Source: Chloroflexia bacterium SDU3-3
GTDB lineage: Bacteria > Chloroflexota > Chloroflexia > Chloroflexales > Roseiflexaceae
Assembly: GCA_009268125.1 (NCBI GenBank)
Contig: WBOU01000011.1
Span: 62,001-126,000 of the forward strand
Length of the DNA: 64,000 nt
Direction of reading: 5' to 3'
Each line of letters opens with the position of its first letter. The first letter of the stretch is position 1. Under the pieces are notes generated by a model. That model did no database searches and was not told the origin of the DNA. It saw only the letters and a list, made by a program, of their open reading frames with translations. This document shows positions 33,608-41,732 of this stretch, piece by piece. A program made the translations under genes and the position numbers.

Positions 33608-34468
33608 CTAGGGCAGGCGCGGCGGCCCCTGTCGCACCCGCTCGCGCAGGGCATCCAGCGGCCACGGCTCGTCGAAGCCCACGCCCATGCGGAACGGCGC
33701 GATGCACTCAAGCCACCACGTCGCGCCCAGCGCCGCCCGCCACGCCACGATCGGCGCGGCCTCGGCGGGGCAGGCACCCGGGGTAACGCCCATGCACACC
33801 AGATCCGGCGCGGGCGTGCGCTGGGGCTGACGCGCGAGAAAGGCAGCCAGCTGGCCCAGCTGGGCCAGCTCGCCCGCCTCGTCGTCGGCGTCGAACAGCG
33901 GGAAGACGCCATCCCAGCGGGCGGCGCGGCGGAAGGGAGCCTTGTTCGGCCAGAACCCGCCGACCCACACCGGGATGCCCGGCTGCTGCAGCGGGCGGGG
34001 TAGGAAATGGGCATCGCGCACATGGTAGAAGCGGCCGTCGAAGGAAAACGGCTCGCCGCTCCATAGACCGCGCAACACCTCCAGCGCTTCATCCAGCATC
34101 GCGCCGCGCTCGCGCAGGCTGGGCTGCTCCCCTAGGTTCTCCCACTCGTCCGCACCGCCACCGATGCCCACGCCGAGCGTCAGCCTGCCACCCGACAGGT
34201 GGTCGAGCGTGGTGGCCTCGCGGGCCAGCTTCCAGGGGCGGCGGCGCGGCAGCGGGGTCACGGTGGTGCCGATGCGTATACGGCTGGTGCGCATGGCCAC
34301 GGCGGCCAGCGCCACCCATGGGTCGGCCATGGGCAGATCCCAGCCAGCGATATGGTCCCAGAGGAAGAAGCCATCCCAGCCAGCCTGCTCGGCCTCGCAG
34401 GCCAGCTCGGCCAGCGCACACGCATCGCCATAGGGGCCGAAGTTGGGGAGATAGATGCCGTAGCGCAT
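33608..34468 (-). CDS. LLM class flavin-dependent oxidoreductase
   Basis: This 286-residue luciferase-like protein has MRYGIYLPNFGPYGDACALAELACEAEQAGWDGFFLWDHI, RIRIGTTVTPLPRRRPWKLAREATTLDHLSGGRLTLGVGIGG and GRFYHVRDAHFLPRPLQQPGIPVWVGG, a pattern of F420-dependent enzymes. It is shorter than many members but the barrel segments are complete. It lies downstream of tenA on the same strand, separated by 184 bases and a hairpin. Confidence 0.87.
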   Translation of the reverse strand: MRYGIYLPNFGPYGDACALAELACEAEQAGWDGFFLWDHIAGWDLPMADPWVALAAVAMRTSRIRIGTTVTPLPRRRPWKLAREATTLDHLSGGRLTLGVGIGGGADEWENLGEQPSLRERGAMLDEALEVLRGLWSGEPFSFDGRFYHVRDAHFLPRPLQQPGIPVWVGGFWPNKAPFRRAARWDGVFPLFDADDEAGELAQLGQLAAFLARQPQRTPAPDLVCMGVTPGACPAEAAPIVAWRAALGATWWLECIAPFRMGVGFDEPWPLDALRERVRQGPPRLP

Positions 34469-34502
34469 CGGGGGCCTCGTTTCTATCAGATAGCATGAAT
34501 CA

Positions 34503-34532
34503 AGGGCGCGCCGAGCGTTTCGGCACGCCCCT
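34503..34532 (-). terminator. Hairpin after tenA
   Basis: An 11-bp stem with one G-T wobble (GGGCGTGCCGA / TCGGCGCGCCC on the minus strand) and loop AACGC, followed by TTGATTC. Confidence 0.45.
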
Positions 34533-34652
34533 AGGGTACACCCGCTGTGTGACAGGCGGCGTCGCAGCATCTGATACAAGCGGCAAAGCGATGTTCAGGA
34601 TTGTTCGCGGCAGACCGCACGCTACCAAAGCGCAGCCTACGGACAGCCCGTG

Positions 34653-35315
34653 CTAGATCGGCCACGCCTCATCGCGGTAGGCGCTCTCCCAGAACATCCA
34701 CTCAAGCTGGGTCGAGCGGTGGAAGGCCTCCATCATCTCGGCCTGGCGCGCGGGCGTCGCCGCCTGGGCCGCTGCGTCGGTCCAGCCGATGGCGGAGCGC
34801 ACCACCGCACCAAACGCCTCGCCTGCGTAGGTGTCGATCCAGGCCTGGTAGGGGTTGGCGGGCGCGGCGTGCTGGTAGATGTGCTTGCCGACTTCCCAGT
34901 AGATCCAGTAGCAGGGCAGCACCGCCGCCAGCAGCACCTCGTAGGGGCGATGGTGGGCGCAGGCTAGCAGGAAGCTGGTGTAGGCGAAGCAGCTAGGCGT
35001 GGGTCGCGTGGCCGACACCGCCTCGGGTGGGATGCCAAACGCGGCGAAGTAGCCGGTGTGCAGCGCCCGCTCCACGCGCACAGCGTTGGCCGCATCGTCG
35101 GCGAAGCTGGCCACCGCATCGGGCTGCGGCGAGCGGGCCGCGACCGAGGCCAGGGCGCGGGCGTAGTCCTGCAGGTAGTAGGCATCCTGCAGCATATAGC
35201 GCTGGAAGCGGGCGCGGTCAAGCCTGCCCTGGGCTAGCTCGCGATTGAAGGGGTGATCGAGGATGGCGGCGTAGATCGGCGTGATCGCCTGCCATGCCTG
35301 GGTGGAGAAGGTCAT
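34653..35315 (-). CDS. tenA: TenA-family thiaminase II / aminopyrimidine hydrolase
   Basis: This 220-residue all-helical protein salvages the pyrimidine moiety of thiamine. It shows ITPIYAAILDHPFNRELAQGRLDRARFQRYMLQDAYYLQDYARAL at the N-terminus, the active-site cysteine in AAVLPCYWIYWEVG and the catalytic glutamate region STQLEWMFWESAYRDEAWPI at the C-terminus, all at TenA positions. A complete TPP riboswitch lies in its leader, so the gene is repressed by thiamine pyrophosphate. No other thiamine gene is in the window. Confidence 0.95.
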   Translation of the reverse strand: MTFSTQAWQAITPIYAAILDHPFNRELAQGRLDRARFQRYMLQDAYYLQDYARALASVAARSPQPDAVASFADDAANAVRVERALHTGYFAAFGIPPEAVSATRPTPSCFAYTSFLLACAHHRPYEVLLAAVLPCYWIYWEVGKHIYQHAAPANPYQAWIDTYAGEAFGAVVRSAIGWTDAAAQAATPARQAEMMEAFHRSTQLEWMFWESAYRDEAWPI

Positions 35316-35393
35316 CGGGTGCCTCGCGGTGGCGTGGCGTGGCCGAGGGGCGGAGCAGCACACCGCAGCGGCATGCGACAGGAATCATCGGCA

Positions 35394-35463
35394 GGCTCCC
35401 TTCGCTGGCATGATCCAGATCAGGTTCGATGGGTATGCTCTCAGCCCTCTCGGGCACCCCAGC
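35394..35463 (-). ncRNA. TPP (THI-element) riboswitch
   Basis: Reading the minus strand, the leader contains GGGGTGCCC, GGCTGAGAGC, ACCC, GAACCTGATCTGGAT and GCCAGCGAAGGGA in the canonical order of the TPP riboswitch. GCTGAGA and CCTGATCTGGAT are the ligand-binding consensus. It lies about 80 bases before tenA. Confidence 0.95.
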
Positions 35464-35512
35464 CGCTATCGTTATGTATTCGCCGCTATGGTATCGGCAA
35501 AAGCGAGCGCTG

Positions 35513-36130
35513 TCAAGCCCCGCCCTGGCGCGAGCGCTGGTAGTGGCGGCGCTGCTTGGCGCGGTTGCCGCAGTCGTTGATGTCGCACCAGCGGCGGCTG
35601 CGATTCTTGCTCATGTCGAGGAACAGCCAGCCGCAGCCGCGGTCGTCGGCGCACTGGCCCACGCGGGGCAGCAATGCGCCCGAGGTCAGCAGGTCCGCCG
35701 CCGAGATGGCCAGCGACCACCACACACGGTCGAGCTGCTGCGGGCCGCCGCGCTCGGCCCAGGCGAAGCCATCGCCCAGCGGCTGGATCCACAGCGAGCC
35801 GCGCGCCTCCCACAGCATCTGGTTAAACAGGCGTAGGTCATCTTCGCTAGGCGGGTCGCTGTGAATATAGCCCACCAGCAGGCGGTAGATCGCCTCGCGC
35901 AGGGCGATGGCGCGGCGGTAGACCTCGGCGGCCTCGGCGGGGCTGGCCAGGGCCGCCTGGCCAAGCGCGGCAGCATCCGCCGGGGAGAGCACGCCGATGC
36001 GGCAGGCCCAGTCGAGCAGATCGCTGTAGGTGTGTATCGTCTCGTATGGCGCGGCGCTGGCGTGCCAGTGGGCGGTGTTGGTGAAGGACAGGCAGCGCTC
36101 CTCGGGGCGTGGCTCGGTGGTCATAGGCAT
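35513..36130 (-). CDS. ABATE-domain protein with CGNR zinc finger
   Basis: This 205-residue protein has an N-terminal ABATE domain (about 10-150, CLSFTNTAHWHAS to LLTSGALLPRVGQC) and a C-terminal CGNR zinc finger: CADDRGCGWLFLDMSKNRSRRWCDINDCGNRAK with four paired cysteines. The family is thought to be DNA-binding stress-responsive regulators. It is divergent from an MFS transporter across palindrome-rich DNA and probably regulates it. The start may be either ATG at 36130 or 36124. Confidence 0.88.
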   Translation of the reverse strand: MPMTTEPRPEERCLSFTNTAHWHASAAPYETIHTYSDLLDWACRIGVLSPADAAALGQAALASPAEAAEVYRRAIALREAIYRLLVGYIHSDPPSEDDLRLFNQMLWEARGSLWIQPLGDGFAWAERGGPQQLDRVWWSLAISAADLLTSGALLPRVGQCADDRGCGWLFLDMSKNRSRRWCDINDCGNRAKQRRHYQRSRQGGA

Positions 36131-36137
36131 GGCTCGC

Positions 36138-36197
36138 TTACAACATTGTTATAACCATCAAAAATGGTTTGACAGGTTATATCTCACTCCGTAGAAT
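36138..36197 (+). promoter_or_regulatory. MFS promoter with clustered operator-like palindromes
   Basis: TTGACA (36169-36174) and TAGAAT (36192-36197) are 17 bases apart and read toward the MFS gene. TTACAACA-T-TGTTATAA (36138-36154) and AACCAT-CAAAA-ATGGTT (36153-36169) are adjoining palindromes at the -35 region. GGTTAT half-sites recur at 36175-36180 and near 36223. Confidence 0.6.
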
Positions 36198-36256
36198 GTA
36201 ACCCTCATATACATTATAGGTGGTTATCCGCCATCGTGCATGCGGAGGGATACGCT

Positions 36257-37531
36257 ATGGCCGTGCTCACAGCAAAATACTGGCGCAATGGTAACTTCCT
36301 CAGGCTCTGGGCGGGCCAGAGCATCGCCCTGTTCGGATCGAGCATCACCACGCTGGCGCTGCCGCTGGCGGCCATCAACCAGCTGGCCGCCAGCCCCATC
36401 CAGATGGGCGTACTGCAGATGGCCTCGTTCATCCCCTTCCTGCTCTTCGGGCTGCTGGCCGGGGTCTGGGTCGATCGGCTGCCGCGCAGGCCGGTGCTGA
36501 TCGCCGCCGACCTAGGCCGAGCCGCCGCGCTGGCCCTGATCCCGCTGGCCGCCGTGCAGGGCTGGCTGCGCATCGAGCTGCTGTTCGCCGTGGCCTTCGC
36601 CGTCGGCACGCTCAACCTGCTGTTCGAGGCGGCCTACGCCGCATTCCTGCCCGCCATTGTGCCCGCCGAAGATCTGCAGACCAGCAATAGCCGCCTGCAG
36701 GCCAGCGCAGCAGCAGCCGAGATCGCGGGGCCGGGGGTCGCTGGCTGGCTGGCCCAGACCGTCACCGCCGCGATCGCGATCGTTGGGAACACGATATCGT
36801 TCATCATCTCGGCCCTGCTGATCAGCATCATCCGGGTAGATGAACCTGCCCACCACAAAGAGACCGGCATGCATTCGCTGCTGCACGACATGCGCGAGGG
36901 GCTGCGGATGGTGATCCGCAACCCCTACATCCGGGCGCTCAGCTTCTGCTCGGCATCCGCGAACATCTTTATCAACATGCATCTGGCGATCTACGTGCTG
37001 TATCTGACCAGATCGCTGGGCTTCAGCGCCGGGCAGATCGGCACGGTCTACATGGTCGGCAGTATCGGCGGGCTGGTCGGGGCCTGGTACGCCGACCGGA
37101 TCGCGCGCAGGATGGGGCTGGGGCGCGCGATCCTGGTCGAGTGCTTGGTGGCCGGGATCGCCACTATCGCCATCCCGCTGGCCAGCCTGGCCGGGTCGCT
37201 GGCATTGGTGCTGCTGGCGCTCATCCACGCGCTCTGGAACTTCTGGACACCAGTGTACGTGGCCAACGCCGCTAGCCTGCGCCAGCATATCACGCCAAAC
37301 GGCATGCTCGGGCGCGTCACCTCGGCCAGCCGCTTTATCTCGTGGGGGGCGGCGGCGATCGGCTTCCTGCTGGGCGGCCTGGCGGGCGAGCGCCTGGGGC
37401 TGCTGCCCACGCTGCTGCTGGCCGGGGTCGGCGTGCTGCTCTCGACGGGGTGGATCTTCTTCTCGCCGGTGCGCTCGCTGCGCGACATGCCGCAGCCCGA
37501 TGCGGGCGCGCAGGCCAGCAGCCCGGCCTAG
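36257..37531 (+). CDS. MFS transporter of the EntS/macrolide-efflux type
   Basis: This 424-residue protein has twelve predicted transmembrane helices and the major facilitator pattern. NFLRLWAGQSIALFGSSITTLALPLAAI opens helix 1. The inter-helix-2/3 motif is LLAGVWVDRLPRRPVLIAADLGRA, and VGAWYADRIARRMGLGRAILVE is its C-terminal equivalent. This set is typical of EntS and Mef-like exporters. GGAGGG fixes the ATG at 36257. The substrate is probably a toxic compound or siderophore. The divergent ABATE/CGNR gene is the likely regulator. Confidence 0.88.
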   Translation: MAVLTAKYWRNGNFLRLWAGQSIALFGSSITTLALPLAAINQLAASPIQMGVLQMASFIPFLLFGLLAGVWVDRLPRRPVLIAADLGRAAALALIPLAAVQGWLRIELLFAVAFAVGTLNLLFEAAYAAFLPAIVPAEDLQTSNSRLQASAAAAEIAGPGVAGWLAQTVTAAIAIVGNTISFIISALLISIIRVDEPAHHKETGMHSLLHDMREGLRMVIRNPYIRALSFCSASANIFINMHLAIYVLYLTRSLGFSAGQIGTVYMVGSIGGLVGAWYADRIARRMGLGRAILVECLVAGIATIAIPLASLAGSLALVLLALIHALWNFWTPVYVANAASLRQHITPNGMLGRVTSASRFISWGAAAIGFLLGGLAGERLGLLPTLLLAGVGVLLSTGWIFFSPVRSLRDMPQPDAGAQASSPA

Positions 37532-37533
37532 CG

Positions 37534-38355
37534 CTACACCACCGCCGCAACAAGCATGGTGGGGTTGGGAACCGGCAGCGCGTGGCCCTGGTAGTAGCGC
37601 CGCGCTGCCTCCTCGGGCGTAAAAAAGTGCACCTGCGAGAAGCCTGCGCCGCGCAGTTTGGCCTCCATCTGCTCGGGGGTGAAGGCGCTGACCCACGGCT
37701 CGCCCGCGTCCGCCGTGCGCTGGGCCAGCGGGGATGGCGCATCCGTAGGCTGGTTGTAGGTCAGCACGATCTCGCTGCCCGCCGGGTAGGTGGCCACCGT
37801 GCGCAGCACCGCGTCGATCGCCTCCTCGTGCAGGTAGACCGCCACCCCCAGCCACGAGAAGAACGTGGGCAGCCCGGCATCCACACCCTGCCCGCCCAAG
37901 ATCTCGCCCAGAGTCTGCCGCTCGAAATCGGCCTGCACAAAGCTGAGGTTGGGCGGCAGCGCGATCCCCGCCTTGGCCAGTAGGCCGCGCTTGACCTGCT
38001 GTGTGGCGGGCTGGTCGACCTCGAAGATGCGCAGCGCCGTGGCCCACGCGGGCTGGCGGTAGGCGAAGGTGTCCAGCCCCGCGCCCAGCAGCACATACTG
38101 CGCCACACCGCGCCCCAGCGACTCGGCCAGCCGATCCTCGGCGTAGCGCGAGCGCAGCGCGATCCGCGAGCGGATGGCGTCCCAGTTTGGCAGCTGGTAG
38201 ACCTGCGATGGGTCAAGCGATGGGCGCGACTCCATCGCCAACAGCAGCGGGCCGATGACCGAATCCTCAAGGATCAGCGGGCGGTCGAGCTTCTGGTGGG
38301 CGGCGCGGATGTAGGCCGCCCCAAAGGCGGTTTTGCTGAACGAGCGGTCGGTCAT
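37534..38355 (-). CDS. Leucine carboxyl methyltransferase-like class I SAM methyltransferase
   Basis: This 273-residue protein matches the PPM1/LCMT/TcmP (PF04072) methyltransferase family: MTDRSFSKTAFGAAYIRAAHQKLDRPLILEDSVIGPLL at the N-terminus, RSRYAEDRLAESLGRGVAQYVLLGAGLDTFAYR with the SAM-binding LGAGLDT, and FEVDQPATQQVKR, with the acidic residue after the second strand. The ATG at 38355 follows AGGAGC. The target is unknown. It is convergent with the MFS gene (two-base gap). Confidence 0.88.
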   Translation of the reverse strand: MTDRSFSKTAFGAAYIRAAHQKLDRPLILEDSVIGPLLLAMESRPSLDPSQVYQLPNWDAIRSRIALRSRYAEDRLAESLGRGVAQYVLLGAGLDTFAYRQPAWATALRIFEVDQPATQQVKRGLLAKAGIALPPNLSFVQADFERQTLGEILGGQGVDAGLPTFFSWLGVAVYLHEEAIDAVLRTVATYPAGSEIVLTYNQPTDAPSPLAQRTADAGEPWVSAFTPEQMEAKLRGAGFSQVHFFTPEEAARRYYQGHALPVPNPTMLVAAVV

Positions 38356-38387
38356 CGTTTGGTGCTCCTCACATACGGATGCGGCGA

Positions 38388-39212
38388 TCATAGCAGAAAA
38401 TCGTGCTGCTGCAAAAAGCTGAAGATGTGGCGGCTGAACAGCTCGGGCTGCTCCATATTTGGCACATGCGCGCAGCCACCCATCACCACCTGCTGCGCCA
38501 CTGGGATGCCGTCGGCCAGCACGCCTGCCGCACGCAGCACCTCGGGGTGGTCCAGCGCGCCCGCGATCACCAGCGCGGGCCTGGCCAGCTGGCCAAGCCG
38601 GGCGGCGGCGGGCGGGTCGAGCGGATCGAGCGGGGAGATGTCGGCCTGCTGCCATGTGCCATTCGCCAGCGCCACACGGGCCATGGCCCTGGCCCGCCGC
38701 ACCGCCTCGGCATCCACCTGCTCCAGCGTGCGGCCCTGGCCCGCCATCCACAGCTGCATCTGCAGATCCTCGGCCAGCCCCAGGTCGCCGCGCCCCAGCG
38801 CATCGATCATCTGCAGCAGCTCGCTGGGCGGCGCGCCCGCCATCGCAAAGCCGCTGGGCACCGCCGAGACCAGGATGAGCGCCGAGGCCAGCTCGGGCCG
38901 CTCCAGCGCCGCATCCAGCGCCAGCTCGCCGCCCAGCGAGCAGCCCACCAGCACCGCCGGGCCGACGCCCAGCTGCTCAAGCAGGGCGTAGAGATCGGCG
39001 CGGCGGCAGACCGGGCCATCCAGCGCGGCGGAGCGGACAAAGCCGCGCATGTCGAAGCGGATGACCCGGCAGCGCTGGGCCAGCGCGGCCCACTGGTCAT
39101 CCCACATCCGACTATCCACAAACCCAGCGTGGCACAGCACTACTGGCGCGCCCTCGCCCGCCACCTCGTAGTACATCCGGCCCCCGCCGCAGTCAACATA
39201 TCCCTGGGACAT
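38388..39212 (-). CDS. Alpha/beta hydrolase
   Basis: This 274-residue protein has the alpha/beta-hydrolase triad: nucleophile Ser in VLVGCSLGGELALDAAL, Asp in VIAGALDHPEVL and His in GGCAHVPNMEQPELF. The oxyanion segment is VVLCHAGFVDSRMWDDQW. The substrate cannot be predicted. It is divergent from the WYL-domain regulator across a strong palindrome, which may make it the regulator's target. Confidence 0.87.
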   Translation of the reverse strand: MSQGYVDCGGGRMYYEVAGEGAPVVLCHAGFVDSRMWDDQWAALAQRCRVIRFDMRGFVRSAALDGPVCRRADLYALLEQLGVGPAVLVGCSLGGELALDAALERPELASALILVSAVPSGFAMAGAPPSELLQMIDALGRGDLGLAEDLQMQLWMAGQGRTLEQVDAEAVRRARAMARVALANGTWQQADISPLDPLDPPAAARLGQLARPALVIAGALDHPEVLRAAGVLADGIPVAQQVVMGGCAHVPNMEQPELFSRHIFSFLQQHDFLL

Positions 39213-39249
39213 AGCGAACCTCCTTCTGTTTTTGCCTGTGCGCCTATGC

Positions 39250-39281
39250 TATACTGCGTCGGGTGACACCTGCTGTCACCC
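39250..39281. promoter_or_regulatory. Palindromic operator near a -10 element
   Basis: GGGTGACA (39261-39268) and TGTCACCC (39274-39281) are a perfect inverted repeat with a five-base spacer. TATACT (39250-39255) lies just upstream on the plus strand, so a bound protein would block transcription of the WYL gene. The hydrolase start is about 50 bases away on the other side. Confidence 0.6.
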
Positions 39282-39305
39282 AACACCCGCAGGAGAGAAA
39301 AAACG

Positions 39306-40253
39306 ATGCGCGCCGACCGCCTGCTGGCGATTATGCTGCTGCTGCAGACCCACGGGAAGCTGACCACGCGCGCCCTAGCCGCGCGGCTGGAGGTCTCGCG
39401 CCGCACCATCCTGCGCGACATCGACGCGCTGTGCGCCGCAGGCGTGCCGCTGACCGCCGAGGGCGGCCACGGCGGCGGCGTGACGCTCGACGAGCGCTAC
39501 CAGAGCACTCTCGCAGGCATGCAGCAGAGCGAGGTGCGCACGCTATTCATCAGCGACAGCAGCGCGCTGCTGGGCGACCTCGGCATGGGCGACGCCGCCG
39601 AGCGCACGCTGCTCAAGCTGCGCGGTGTGCTGCCGCCCGCCCATCGCGGCGAGGTCGAGCGCACCCGCCAGCGCCTGCTGATCGACCCAGCGTGGTGGTG
39701 GCGCGACGCCCAGCCGCTGCCGCTGTGGGAGGCCCTCCAGCGTGCGGTGTTCGAGGATCGGCGGATCGTGGCGGGCTACGTGCGCCACAGCGGCGAGCAG
39801 ATCGAGCGCACGCTAGAGCCATACAGCCTGGTGGCGAAATCCAGCGTGTGGTACCTTGTCGCCCACCACGACGGCGAGCTGCGCACCTACCGCGTAACCC
39901 GCCTGCGCAGCATCAAGCTGCTAGACGAGCACTTCGTGCGGCGGGCCGACTTCGACCTGCCGAGCTACTGGCAGAGCCAGATCCAGCGCCTGGGCGAGCA
40001 GATCGGCGAGTACCAGTTCACGCTGCGGCTGCGGCCCGAGCAGCTGGGCTTCGTGCGCGAGGTCGTGCCGGGGCGCTACCGCCAGCTGGGTGGCGAGGCG
40101 GAGGGCATGATCACGCTGGCGATCAACCTTAGCTCGCTGGAGCTGGCCAAGATGCTGGTGTTCGGCCTGGGCGCGGGGGCCGAGGTGGTGGAGCCTGCCG
40201 CGCTGCGGGATGCCGTGCGCGAGACCGCCCGCGCCATCCTGGCGCGGCCATAG
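39306..40253 (+). CDS. WYL-domain HTH transcriptional regulator (YafY type)
   Basis: This 315-residue regulator has an N-terminal HTH_11 winged helix (RADRLLAIMLLLQTHGKLTTRALAARLEVSRRTILRDIDALCAAGVPL, 2-50). The central WYL domain is EPYSLVAKSSVWYLVAHHDGELRTYRVTRLRSI (about 178-210). A WCX-like C-terminal domain follows. Members sense small molecules or nucleic-acid ligands. The perfect palindrome upstream is a plausible own site. The TIGR02206 membrane protein starts ten bases after its stop and may share its transcript. Confidence 0.92.
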   Translation: MRADRLLAIMLLLQTHGKLTTRALAARLEVSRRTILRDIDALCAAGVPLTAEGGHGGGVTLDERYQSTLAGMQQSEVRTLFISDSSALLGDLGMGDAAERTLLKLRGVLPPAHRGEVERTRQRLLIDPAWWWRDAQPLPLWEALQRAVFEDRRIVAGYVRHSGEQIERTLEPYSLVAKSSVWYLVAHHDGELRTYRVTRLRSIKLLDEHFVRRADFDLPSYWQSQIQRLGEQIGEYQFTLRLRPEQLGFVREVVPGRYRQLGGEAEGMITLAINLSSLELAKMLVFGLGAGAEVVEPAALRDAVRETARAILARP

Positions 40254-40262
40254 GGGGCTGCG

Positions 40263-40997
40263 ATGGATCTCTTCTCGACAACCTACAGCGGCGTGCCGTT
40301 CGCGCTGTTCTCGGCCACGCACGTGCTGGCGCTGGCGGCGGTGCTGGCCAGCTGCCTGGGGCTGGCGGCGGCGCTGCGCTGGGGGCCGCCGGGGGCGGGC
40401 TGGCGCGGGGCGCTGCGCCATGGCCTGGCGCTCTTCACCCTGCTCAACTTCGTGGTATGGTACGCCTGGGAGTGGAGCGTGGGCGCACTGGCCTGGGCCT
40501 ACTCGCTGCCCATCCACATCTGCGTCCTCTCCATGCTGCTCTGCCCGCTGATGCTATGGACACGCAGCCAGTTACTGTTCGAGGTGTGCTACTTCTGGAG
40601 CTTCGCTGGCGCGACCCAGGCGATGCTGACGCCCGATGTCGCGCCGTTCAACTTCCCGCACTTCGTGTTCGTGATCTTCTTTACCTCGCACGGGGCGCTG
40701 CTGCTGTGCGTGATCTTCATGCTGGTGGCCGAGGGCTTCCGCCCGCGCTGGGCCTCGCTGGGCCGCGCCGTGGTCGCCACGCTGGGGCTGCTGGCGGTGG
40801 ACGGCGTGGCCAACGCGCTGACCGGCGGCAACTACATGTATGTGGCCCGCGCCCCAAACTTCCCCAGCGTGATCGGCTACCTCGGCCCGTGGCCGTGGTA
40901 CCTGCCGCCGCTCATCCTGCTGGGCGCGGCGGTGATGGCGCTCACCTACCTGCCCTTCGCGCTATACGACTGGCGGCGGGACGACAGGCAGCTCTAA
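40263..40997 (+). CDS. TIGR02206-family (YwaF-like) membrane protein
   Basis: This 244-residue integral membrane protein has about seven hydrophobic helices and matches the TIGR02206/YwaF family. The hallmarks are SLPIHICVLSMLLCPLMLWTRS, ELCYFWSFAGATQAMLTPDV-like spacing (FEVCYFWSFAGATQAMLTPDVAP), FNFPHFVFVIFFTSHGALLL, and NALTGGNYMYVARAP toward the C-terminus. Its function is unknown. It follows the WYL regulator closely, suggesting joint transcription. Confidence 0.88.
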   Translation: MDLFSTTYSGVPFALFSATHVLALAAVLASCLGLAAALRWGPPGAGWRGALRHGLALFTLLNFVVWYAWEWSVGALAWAYSLPIHICVLSMLLCPLMLWTRSQLLFEVCYFWSFAGATQAMLTPDVAPFNFPHFVFVIFFTSHGALLLCVIFMLVAEGFRPRWASLGRAVVATLGLLAVDGVANALTGGNYMYVARAPNFPSVIGYLGPWPWYLPPLILLGAAVMALTYLPFALYDWRRDDRQL

Positions 40998-41041
40998 GTT
41001 CTGCAATCCATGAAAGATAATCGTATCTGTGATTGATAGCG

Positions 41042-41293
41042 ATTAAGCTTCCGGCGATGGTGATTAAGCTTCCGGCGATGGTGATTAAGCTTCCGGCGAT
41101 GGTGATTAAGCTCCCGGCGATGGTGATTAAGCTCCCGGCGATGGTGATTAAGCTTCCGGCGATGGTGATTAAGCTCCCGGCGATGGTGATTAAGCTCCCG
41201 GCGATGGTGATTAAGCTTCCGGCGATGGTGATTAAGCTTCCGGCGATGGTGATTAAGCTCCCGGCGATGGTGATTAAGCTTCCGGCGATGGTG
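41042..41293. repeat. Twelve-copy 21-bp tandem repeat
   Basis: Twelve head-to-tail copies of ATTAAGCTYCCGGCGATGGTG occupy exactly 252 bases. The only variable base is the Y, which reads T,T,T,C,C,T,C,C,T,T,C,T, so every T copy contains the AAGCTT site. There are no spacers, so it is not CRISPR. The unit is a multiple of three, so the plus strand reads IKLPAMV and the minus strand reads an ITIAGSL permutation. Neither has a plausible start or protein character. Confidence 0.95.
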
Positions 41294-41469
41294 ATGTCAC
41301 ATAAAACTGACATTTAAACGCGAAGTATATAGGTATCTTTCTTCCCACATATCAAGAGGCTGATATATGCCATGTGGCGATATTCTCCATTTCCACGAAA
41401 CATCAGCGTCACGTTTCTGATGATCTCGCGTTGTAATCATCACCCCCGGACCGATGCCACAATACTCCG

Positions 41470-41514
41470 TCATCGGCGTAGGGGCGGGCACCAGACCCGC
41501 CCCTACGCCGATGA
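41470..41514. repeat. GTAGGGGCGGG-type inverted repeat
   Basis: Perfect 19-bp arms (41470-41488 and 41496-41514) with loop CACCAGA. The core GTAGGGGCGGG...CCCGCCCCTAC resembles a dispersed intergenic hairpin family seen in several bacterial phyla. Confidence 0.7.
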
Positions 41515-41687
41515 TGACCGTGTTGGCGCGGCATGACGGCTGGTGTCACGTGGTCGCACATGGCCTGGCATGCCAGCACGCCTCACGTACCGAACCACGA
41601 TGCCATGTTCTTGGGTATGTTCATCACATCGGGCCAGCAGGCTGGGCTACGTCGGCTCGACGCGGCGCAGTCGATTCACACACAAAG

Positions 41688-41720
41688 GCAGGCCGACGCG
41701 CATCACCCGCGTCGGCCTGC
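41688..41720 (-). terminator. Hairpin terminator of the GH53 gene
   Basis: Perfect 13-bp arms GCAGGCCGACGCG (41688-41700) and CGCGTCGGCCTGC (41708-41720). On the minus strand it is followed by CTTTGTGTG. Confidence 0.55.
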
Positions 41721-41732
41721 TTTTATGAGAAC

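Larger units (their letters stand above)
41297..41732. other. Intergenic region with hairpin element
   Basis: No gene is seen in this 436-base stretch between the tandem repeat and the GH53 gene. It contains a 19-bp perfect inverted repeat (41470-41514) and, at the GH53 end, the hairpin 41688-41720. Confidence 0.6.

Noticed and set aside
36512-38047. A 511-codon minus-strand frame across the MFS and methyltransferase genes
   Set aside because: It overlaps two well-supported genes in other frames and shows no motif.
41042-41293. CRISPR array
   Set aside because: Units are contiguous with no unique spacers, and there are no cas genes.
41033-41317. Repeat-encoded peptides IKLPAMV (plus) and ITIAGSL (minus)
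   Set aside because: Both frames are open only because the unit is 21 bp. There is no credible start, ribosome site or non-repeat protein part.
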